Shown here: positions 13,998 to 19,703 of the stretch, piece by piece
Position numbering within the stretch: position 1 is the stretch's first letter
Layout: each line of letters starts with the position of its first letter
Origin: Nitrospira sp. UBA2083
Lineage (GTDB): Bacteria; Nitrospirota; Nitrospiria; Nitrospirales; Nitrospiraceae
Assembly (NCBI GenBank): GCA_002331625.1
Contig: DCZN01000086.1
Coordinates: forward strand, 590-20,292
Length of the DNA: 19,703 nt
Direction: 5' to 3'
The notes under the pieces: generated by a model
Databases searched by the model: none
What the model was told of the DNA's origin: nothing
Seen by the model: the letters and a program-made list of their open reading frames with translations, nothing else
Position numbers and translations under genes: made by a program

Positions 13998-14612
13998 TAA
14001 CGCCCACCTCCTGTAGCGATTTCTTCACCATGAGATCGGGAACGAACGCACAACCTAGCGAACTCCGTGTTTCAAGTGCATGAGTTTTGTATTAAGTGTC
14101 TGTGAATCAATGACTCGTGCTGGGCCTGAGGGTCCGCATATGCGTGGGAGGCCGTCCGTAACCGCATCACAATTAACCTACCGTTAATATCATTGAAACA
14201 TCCTCACAACGTTACATCGATAACATCCCACTCATGGCCATAAGGAAACGCCCAAAGCGGTCACCCATCGGTCGGCTATGGAAAAGCCTCACCAAACCAG
14301 GCGAGTTCCGGCGGGAGAACCAAACGCCTATCAAGCCGCTCCCCGATACCAGTCGAATCCCCTGGTTTTCTACAATCAGCAAGAGCGCGACGATCAACTA
14401 GCTGCGGTCTGAAGTCGCTGTCAGTGAACCGGCGTGAGACCCCTATCCGGATACTCGTGTGAGGGTCGGCACTGTACACCGCTGCCTTTTAGGATGCGCA
14501 TTACCAGGGGGAGATTCTCGAGGAAGGCCTATCGAGATCGTGACGGGTGGATCTGCAGACATGCTCCGGCGTTCAACCGTTACCAACCAGCGGGTTATCC
14601 TCGCGCGAGGCC
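13998..14612. other. 615-bp spacer
   Basis: No gene is supported; open frames on either strand begin at TTG or GTG without ribosome sites. It holds the repeat at 14172-14189 and an AT-rich stretch at about 14080-14220, which is probably the promoter zone for the 28-residue gene on the minus strand. Confidence 0.4.
14172..14189. promoter_or_regulatory. Pho-box-like repeat upstream of the 28-residue gene
   Basis: ATTAACC (14172-14178), TACC, GTTAATA (14183-14189) again shows TTAA cores 11 bases apart in the seven-four-seven layout. The first ten core bases (TTAACCTACC) differ by one base from the TTAACGTACC at 7901 near the porin. The link to phosphate control is inferred from layout only. Confidence 0.35.
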
Positions 14613-14837
14613 TTATGCAAGGCCAAAGACCACGTCAGACAGCGGTCGCTCTCGGAGCCGCTCCTTGACATGCTTCAGTGCGAGGAGAGGAATAAAATCA
14701 AGAATCCGAGCGGCGTGTTCCAACCGACGAATTTCAGTCCAGAGAAGAGTCTGTGCTGCGGCGGGTGGCAATGCGAACTGCTTGGCCAGGGCGCCAATAT
14801 TATGCTCGATGGCCCTTGGTTCGATTTCAATCGACAT
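14613..14837 (-). CDS. DUF3562-like small protein
   Basis: A 74-residue protein from the ATG at 14837; a TTG at 14873 would add 12 residues, and neither has a strong ribosome site. IEHNIGALAKQFALPPAAAQ, then WTEIRRLEHAARILDFIPLL and ALKHVKERLRE, resemble the helical DUF3562 pattern: a helix, a 'L..E..rLe..Ari.dFlpvLa...V...L' stretch, and a basic end. The function of that family is unknown. It is divergent from the lipoprotein gene at 15174 across about 335 bases. Confidence 0.6.
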   Translation of the reverse strand: MSIEIEPRAIEHNIGALAKQFALPPAAAQTLLWTEIRRLEHAARILDFIPLLALKHVKERLRERPLSDVVFGLA

Positions 14838-15173
14838 GGGCGCATTGAATGCTTCTGGTGAGGGCAATGTCAAGAGCTTTGCTTAGGGCCGGCGATTATC
14901 GTAGGAAACTCGAGCGGGAAAGGTCAGCCCGTCGCCCATTCTTATGGGCAACGACCACCTTACAGAAAGAACAAACGGCTTAGGTCTTCACGAAGCCTGT
15001 GCGGAGGACAGGGGAAGCCGAACGACCGGCTCTCTCGGGGGAATTGGGTTCCATGCCAATGCTTGACGGTCAGAAAAGGCGTGCTACGCTCATCAGAGTA
15101 AGGTCGGCGCCGGTTGTTGGCAGGAGCCCAGCGATCGGCGCCGATCGATTTTTCCGCAGAGAAGAGTCTGAGC
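14838..15173. other. Divergent spacer between DUF3562-like and lipoprotein genes
   Basis: About 335 bases that should carry promoters for both neighbours. I could not pick out convincing -35/-10 pairs. No other gene is supported here. Confidence 0.35.
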
Positions 15174-15539
15174 ATGGCGGTTCGGAATCTTCCGGTTCGA
15201 CGATGGGTAGGCTTCATTGTAGCCGGCAGCGTCTTTCTGCTCGCCCTCTCAGGCTGCATGACGGGCCAATCCCAGATTGGAGAAGAGCACGAGCTCTCGT
15301 CTCTCCGAGTCGTCTTTCTTGACGCGTCCCACATGCAAGCCAAGTATGAGGAGCTGACCGGTAAATCAGCCGTCATGAGGACGCCTCGTCTAGTGCTGGA
15401 AACCCAGCGTCAAGAAGAAGTCGTTGTCGGGTTCTACGATTTTCGCACCCGCACGATCTATTGCCCCAAAATGGATTTTGAAGTCTGTGGCCACGAACTC
15501 CACCATGCCGTGCTCGGCCACTTCCACCTCCAACGGTGA
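15174..15539 (+). CDS. Lipoprotein with HELHH zincin-like motif
   Basis: A 121-residue protein. The N-terminus is a lipoprotein signal: basic VRRW, hydrophobic VGFIVAGSVFLLA, then LSGC with Cys28 as the lipid site. Near the C-terminus, VCGHELHHAVLGHFHLQR contains HExxH (His107, Glu108, His111) followed by Gly115 and His116/His118. HExxH is the zinc-binding and catalytic signature of metallopeptidases; here it occurs in a very small protein whose preceding IYCPKMDFEVC holds two cysteines (97 and 105). Similar short proteobacterial lipoproteins with GHEL-H motifs are known to me only as uncharacterised. The ATG at 15174 has GAAGAG upstream. Enzyme activity is plausible but the chain is short; a metal-binding structural role is an alternative. 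Confidence 0.68.
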   Translation: MAVRNLPVRRWVGFIVAGSVFLLALSGCMTGQSQIGEEHELSSLRVVFLDASHMQAKYEELTGKSAVMRTPRLVLETQRQEEVVVGFYDFRTRTIYCPKMDFEVCGHELHHAVLGHFHLQR

Positions 15540-15607
15540 GCGCTCGGTCTCCCGGTTCAGGGGGGAATGCCTCTTTTTCCGAGCCATTCCCATACCGCTC
15601 TCCGCAA

Positions 15608-17521
15608 TCAGTTGAGCCTGAGGATCCGTCCCTCGATCGCGGCAGAAAATGGCTGAGGCAGACTTTGGATGTAGGTGATCAATGCATCCAGATCCAGCGG
15701 CCCACCCACTTGGTTTCTCCCCTGCAACAAAACAGTGAAATTGTCCCCGCCTGCCGCCATGAAGCTATTGACGGTCACGGAGAACGTGGCTTGCCGGTCG
15801 ATGGGCGATCCGTTTCGCCGCACCTCGACAATGCGATCGCCGATCGGCCGGTTGTTGTCCCACGTGTAGGTCAGCCCCGAGGTTTTGAGAATACGCGGGA
15901 ACGGTTGATTGGCCCACTGTTGGTTCAATACGTCATAAATCTGCTGGCCGGTCAGATCCATCCGGACCAGGCTGTTGCCGAATGGTTGAATCGCGAAGAG
16001 CGCGCCGTAAGTGACCGGTCCGGCGGACAAGTCGGCGCGGATACCGCCGGGGTTCATCAACGCGAAGTCGGTGCCGAGCGTCGAGCGCTGCGCATCGGCG
16101 ATCAGATTCCCGAGCGGCGACTCACCTGCAGGACTTTCTGTGCGAGATAGGTCTATGGCCGCATTGCCGACCACCCGGTTGACCAGCGGAGCGACCTTTG
16201 CTTGAGCTTGGGCGACGAGCTCGGCCACCTGAGTGTTCGGGGTCAGACCTGGTCCGGCATCGGCAAAGGTGGTGACGATGGAGGCACTCTTGGCGACAAC
16301 GTCTCTGGTATGCTTGTTGATCATCAAGTCGATATCGCCATAGGCTGTGCTGGAAGAAAAGGCTTGGGTCACAAGGATCTCTACGCCGTTCTGGTTTTTG
16401 AGGAGCGCGTTGGTGAACGAATGCGCATGGCCGGAGACGACGACGTCCACGTCGTTGTCGAGGCGTGAGACGATGTTGACGATCTCCAGGCCGTTGATGA
16501 GGCCTCCCGGTTGGGTCGGGCCTTCGTAGGTGGTCTGGCGTCCACCCTGGTGGATCAGCACGACAAACGTGCGAATACCTTCCGTTCTCCGCAACCAACG
16601 CACATAGCGATTGATGCTTTCGGCTTCATCCAGAAACTTCAATCCTGCGACTCCGCTCGGCGTGACAATGGTCGGCGTCTCCTTCAGGACTGCACCGATG
16701 AACGCGATGCGGATCCCCTTGACCTGCTTGATGACGAACGGGGGAAGAATGGGCTTGCCGGTCTTTTCATCGACAACGTTGGCAGAGATGGTCGGATATC
16801 GCGCGCCACGATAGGGATTCTCAAGAAAAGGGCCGGTGGCATGATTGCCGCCGTTCAAAAGACGAACGAGCTCGCTCGTACCTTCGTCGAACTCATGATT
16901 GCCTGGGGTGCCCACGAGGTTGCATTTGGGATGTTGGCGGCGATCGCGGCGATCTTCTTTCGCATCGTCATCATTCCATGGTCCCTGGTGACCACGATCC
17001 TCCCGGCGATCCTCATAGCGGCAATAGGGGTTGGCGAGGAGATTCAAGAAACCGATGGACGGTTCGTCCTGTAGGAGTGCCGATTCCGGAGGTGTGGCTC
17101 CGACATGGTCCCCCGCATGGACGATGAAGGTTCGCTCGGACAGATCCGGGTCGTGTGCATCGGTTTGAGCGGCTTGCAGATAGGCGGCCAGCACAGCCGC
17201 TCCTCCGACCGGGCGATTTGCCACACGTCGACCTGCCGAGAGCTGCCCGTGAAAGTCATTGATGCCCAGCAACTGGACGTGGAGAAGTGCGTCTTTTTCC
17301 TCTCGTTGAAATCCAGAGCTGTGCCATTCCAGCTTGCGGTTCGCGTCCTGCCGAGTCTCAAGCGTATCGTCGGCCTCGTCGTCGCGGTCCCACTCGTGGG
17401 AATGATGCTTGGCCGAATCTACGGCAAAGGCGGGCGATGTCGGGCACGTACCACTGACGCACAACATGCCGAAAGCGGCGAGCAAGGCCATAGGCTTCGT
17501 GATGAGATCGGCGATTGTCAT
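15608..17521 (-). CDS. UshA-type bifunctional metallophosphatase/5'-nucleotidase
   Basis: A 637-residue exported enzyme with a signal peptide of about 33 residues (cleavage near AFA-VDS). The metallophosphatase motifs are complete: NDFHG (88-92), GDHVG (137-141), GNHEFD (207-212), HQGG (324) and GHAH (364-367), giving the two-metal site. The C-terminal substrate domain has GESPLGNLIADAQ and NPGGIRADL plus AAGGDNF. Such enzymes remove phosphate from nucleotides, and sometimes sugars, in the periplasm. Two features are odd: a His/Asp-rich stretch at about 37-65, and a highly charged insertion (about 168-198, many Asp/Arg) between Cys167 and Cys200, just before GNHEFD. It follows the LuxR-type regulator and choice-of-anchor-I genes on the same strand, with an inverted repeat between them. 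The setting agrees with phosphate scavenging. Confidence 0.88.
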   Translation of the reverse strand: MTIADLITKPMALLAAFGMLCVSGTCPTSPAFAVDSAKHHSHEWDRDDEADDTLETRQDANRKLEWHSSGFQREEKDALLHVQLLGINDFHGQLSAGRRVANRPVGGAAVLAAYLQAAQTDAHDPDLSERTFIVHAGDHVGATPPESALLQDEPSIGFLNLLANPYCRYEDRREDRGHQGPWNDDDAKEDRRDRRQHPKCNLVGTPGNHEFDEGTSELVRLLNGGNHATGPFLENPYRGARYPTISANVVDEKTGKPILPPFVIKQVKGIRIAFIGAVLKETPTIVTPSGVAGLKFLDEAESINRYVRWLRRTEGIRTFVVLIHQGGRQTTYEGPTQPGGLINGLEIVNIVSRLDNDVDVVVSGHAHSFTNALLKNQNGVEILVTQAFSSSTAYGDIDLMINKHTRDVVAKSASIVTTFADAGPGLTPNTQVAELVAQAQAKVAPLVNRVVGNAAIDLSRTESPAGESPLGNLIADAQRSTLGTDFALMNPGGIRADLSAGPVTYGALFAIQPFGNSLVRMDLTGQQIYDVLNQQWANQPFPRILKTSGLTYTWDNNRPIGDRIVEVRRNGSPIDRQATFSVTVNSFMAAGGDNFTVLLQGRNQVGGPLDLDALITYIQSLPQPFSAAIEGRILRLN

Positions 17522-17686
17522 ACGGGACTCCTTTCGTCTTTCGTCGAAACCGCGCCATTGCTGGACCCGGGTGTAGGTGACGTGACCGAGGGTATTCGGT
17601 TCGTGGTGCTCCCGGTGCGTAATGAAACTAAGAATAAAGGGGGAATGTTACGAACCGGTCGCGAAAAGCTCTGCGCGTGGTAAATT

Positions 17687-17710
17687 CGTGATCACCAATG
17701 GGTGATCACG
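17687..17710. terminator. Perfect 10-bp inverted repeat after the LuxR-type regulator
   Basis: CGTGATCACC (17687-17696), AATG, GGTGATCACG (17701-17710). It lies 15 bases beyond the regulator's stop and about 166 bases before the nucleotidase start, both on the minus strand. Read on that strand it is followed by AATTTA, a weak tail, so termination is possible but not certain. Each arm contains the self-complementary GTGATCAC, so a double operator is an alternative. Confidence 0.5.
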
Positions 17711-17725
17711 GCCTCCTGTCCTGGG

Positions 17726-18442
17726 CTAGGCGCACCTCGTTGTGAGACGCGGTTTCCGGTCGGTCGGGGAAAAGGGGAGGAACTGATGCGCACGAGCTAT
17801 GAGCTTCTGCCGGTTGCGCACGCCGAGCTTGTCGAAAATATTCGTCATATGATGGCGAACCGTACGGTCGCGGATCGACAACTTGTCGGCGATGTCCTGA
17901 TTCGAGAGTCCCAGCCCGGCCAACTGAACGATCGCTCGTTCCCTCTTGGTCAAGGCCCCCTGCCGGTCCGATGGTTGAGGTTCAATGTCGGCTGTTGTTT
18001 CTCGATCATCCATCCCCACCGATCCGCCTCGGAGTCTCTGGGCCGGGTCATTCGCCGAGATATAGAGAGCTTCGATCACCGCCAGCACGACGGACGGTGG
18101 TTGAACGAAGAGGATGATGCCATCGACACCGGAGGCGAAGGCTTTCCGCGTGCGGCGATTGTCCTCGAATCCGCACAGCAACACGATTTTACTGGTCGGG
18201 GCTGATTCCCGAATGCGTTTGATGGTGCCGCAGACGTTCCGGACGGTCTCCAGATCAAGAATAAACACGTCGGCTCGTATCTCCGCAGGGGACCTGTGCG
18301 GCGTCCTGCGGGGGTGCGGGTGCACGACCATCGGTACGGTCAGGCTGCTCTCAAGAGTGTTCTGCAGACCGTACCACACGAGCCACTGATCGGTAAGAAT
18401 CTTAATCGTGCGGGTCGGCGCCTCGATGCTGCATGGGGTCAT
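17726..18442 (-). CDS. LuxR/NarL-type response regulator, orphan
   Basis: A 238-residue protein. I start it at the ATG at 18442, which has GAGAAGG upstream; the longer open frame to 18556 would overlap the end of the preceding gene. The receiver-like half (12 to about 125) keeps one acidic residue (Asp18 in ILTDQW) and the likely phospho-acceptor Asp63 (VFILDLET). It has Cys90 for the usual Thr and Phe112 for the conserved Lys. The linker (130-160) is polar. The DNA-binding half, LTKRERAIVQLAGLGLSNQD, IADKLSIRDRTVRHHMTNIF and DKLGVRNRQKLI (about 164-217), is a clear LuxR/NarL helix-turn-helix. No sensor kinase is in the window. It lies between two phosphatase-associated genes and may regulate them. 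Confidence 0.82.
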   Translation of the reverse strand: MTPCSIEAPTRTIKILTDQWLVWYGLQNTLESSLTVPMVVHPHPRRTPHRSPAEIRADVFILDLETVRNVCGTIKRIRESAPTSKIVLLCGFEDNRRTRKAFASGVDGIILFVQPPSVVLAVIEALYISANDPAQRLRGGSVGMDDRETTADIEPQPSDRQGALTKRERAIVQLAGLGLSNQDIADKLSIRDRTVRHHMTNIFDKLGVRNRQKLIARAHQFLPFSPTDRKPRLTTRCA

Positions 18443-18500
18443 GGAGGCCTTCTCATGTCCCCCTGGCTCCCCTGCTGCTGATGCGATTGTGGAGTGGTTT

Positions 18501-19703
18501 CTAGTCTTCGTCTTCATCCTCGATCTCGTCCAGTTCGTGCTGCTTCGTGCGCTCAATCTCGAAGATCGTGACCGTATTGCTTACTTCGTGCGACACCACG
18601 AGAAGCGGTTTACCGTTGGGACTGTCTTTCTGCTTGATGAAGAGGAGGCCTTCCGGCGAAAGATCCGTGGGGGCGGTGGTGGCGTAAGTCGCAAACTGTG
18701 GGGACTGTGGGCTGGAGATGTCATAGACCGCAATCCCGCCGGTTCGCTCAAGGCCGATGAAGGCGTAGGTTCGCCCGGCGATCTTACCCAGGGCCAGCCC
18801 TTCCGGCTCCGGACCTTTATTGTCGCTTCTGGTATCGAACGTGTCGGCGGCGCCGTTGGAATTAAAGCTCGCGGGGACCAGTGCGGCGGTGCGTTGTTCG
18901 AGGTCGTCGCCGCTGTCGTAGACCAATCCGCCGTCCGCAGTTCTGATACTGAAGGAGCGGGCTCCGAAGACGTAGAGCTTCTCAAACTCGGTATCGGCAT
19001 CCGTGTTCCCTAATGTGTTGGTGACAGTGAGCCGACCAAGGTTGTCATTATTGCGCAGCCCGTCGTTCCCGGTGGTCACGTCTGGGAAGCCCTGGGAGCC
19101 GAAGCTTGCGGCATCGAGTGTGAGCGAACCCACTCTGGCTTCTTCGGAGAAGCCCGTATAGTCCCGTGCATCACCCTCGTTGGCGGTGACCAAGTAGGTC
19201 TTTCCTTTTACCCGATAGGCGGCGATGCTGTCGGGCTGGTACATGCCGAGCACCGGCCAATTCCGAATATTGATGGCGCCGTTGTTGCTCGACCCGGGCA
19301 CGTCGCGATCGCTTGCGTCCAGCTTGTTTGCCGGCTGCAGATGATCCTTAAAGCCGAGGCCGATGATCTTCGTAAACGTGGCGGAAGAAATGTCCAGCAC
19401 GGCTACCGCATTGTTTTCCTGCAGCGTCACCCAGGCGGTTCTGGAGTCGCGCGAGACCGTGAGATATTCCGGTTCCAGATCCTTTGCGAGGCTTGCGTTC
19501 GGCCCGAACACGCGGATGCTGGAGGCGTTCTCTTGAGGAATTGAGACGTTGAACGCGGCAGTCCGAACGTCATTCTGTGTCAAGCTGGTGACGTCGCCGC
19601 GCATGTCGATGACGCTCACCGAGCCTTCCGGATCGACGGAATCGAGTTGATTGTAGCTGTTGGGCTCGCCTTCGTTGGCCACGAGCAGCCAGCGGCCGTT
19701 CGG
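18501..19703 (-). CDS. Choice-of-anchor I / alkaline-phosphatase-like secreted protein, 5' end outside window
   Basis: About 400 C-terminal residues are visible; the frame runs off the right edge, so an internal GTG at 19682 is not the start. The sequence shows repeated propeller-like strands: LLVANEGEPNSYN, LEPEYLTVSRDSRTAWVTLQ, YQPDSIAAYRVKGKTYLVTA, NEGDARDYTGF, and NKGPEPEGLALGKIAGRTYA followed by FIGLERTGGIAVYD, then LSPEGLLFI. NEGEP, NEGDARDY and GPEPEG are typical of the choice-of-anchor I domain, found alone or fused to 5'-nucleotidases and alkaline phosphatases. The C-terminus is strongly acidic (ELDEIEDEDED) with no visible sorting tail. It precedes the LuxR-type regulator by 58 bases, and the 5'-nucleotidase lies beyond, so the domain pairing seen as a fusion elsewhere may be split over neighbouring genes here. 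Confidence 0.75.
   Translation of the reverse strand, partial: PNGRWLLVANEGEPNSYNQLDSVDPEGSVSVIDMRGDVTSLTQNDVRTAAFNVSIPQENASSIRVFGPNASLAKDLEPEYLTVSRDSRTAWVTLQENNAVAVLDISSATFTKIIGLGFKDHLQPANKLDASDRDVPGSSNNGAINIRNWPVLGMYQPDSIAAYRVKGKTYLVTANEGDARDYTGFSEEARVGSLTLDAASFGSQGFPDVTTGNDGLRNNDNLGRLTVTNTLGNTDADTEFEKLYVFGARSFSIRTADGGLVYDSGDDLEQRTAALVPASFNSNGAADTFDTRSDNKGPEPEGLALGKIAGRTYAFIGLERTGGIAVYDISSPQSPQFATYATTAPTDLSPEGLLFIKQKDSPNGKPLLVVSHEVSNTVTIFEIERTKQHELDEIEDEDED

Noticed and set aside
14212..14397. 61-codon minus-strand frame with a hydrophobic start
   Set aside because: It begins at TTG with no ribosome site and the hydrophobic part is too short to argue for a real protein.
1..19703. CRISPR arrays, tRNA or rRNA genes, insertion sequences
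   Set aside because: No regularly spaced repeats, cloverleaf patterns, rRNA cores or transposase motifs were seen on either strand.

Overview
The window looks like a chromosomal segment of a Nitrospira-type bacterium (phylum Nitrospirota). This is inferred from gene content and style: moderately GC-rich genes with strong AGGAGG ribosome sites, several secreted proteins ending in VPLPA/PEP-CTERM-like sorting tails, two PstS-like binding proteins, a DUF3562-like small protein and a HELHH lipoprotein. I could run no search, so the genus is a judgement. No rRNA, tRNA, CRISPR array or intact insertion sequence was seen.

Layout. At 1-348 is the 3' end of a TonB/TolA C-terminal-domain gene. At 766-4346 lie a VPLPA-tailed secreted protein, a PstS-like secreted protein, and two VPLPGA-tailed proteins embedded in a repeated architecture: hairpin, gene, 85-bp structured element, hairpin, gene, 85-bp element, hairpin. 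At 4507-6483 is about 2 kb with no convincing gene, containing AT-rich promoter/operator-like sites. At 6484-9423 are an ArsR-family regulator with a CVC metal motif, another VPLPA-type secreted protein, and an OprO/OprP-type porin. At 9522-11306 (minus strand) are a lipoprotein and a second PstS-like protein. They diverge from a PhoB-like regulator (11503-12207) whose receiver has lost its phosphorylation residues. At 12302-15539 are a CBS-pair protein, small membrane proteins (one of only 28 residues), a PepSY protein, a DUF3562-like protein and a HELHH lipoprotein, with long spacers. At 15608-19703 (minus strand) are a UshA-type 5'-nucleotidase, an orphan LuxR/NarL-type regulator and the 3' part of a choice-of-anchor-I/alkaline-phosphatase-like protein.

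How it fits together. OprP-type porin, two PstS-like proteins, a periplasmic 5'-nucleotidase, a phosphatase-associated beta-propeller-like protein and a PhoB-like regulator all point to phosphate scavenging at the cell surface. Eleven-base-period direct repeats resembling Pho boxes lie upstream of the porin and between the divergent PstS-like and PhoB-like genes. The most unusual part is the 2811-4505 cassette array. Its hairpins share an invariant tip but have different, compensating stems, and the two copies of its 85-bp element differ only where the predicted fold is unpaired or where a G-U pair is kept.
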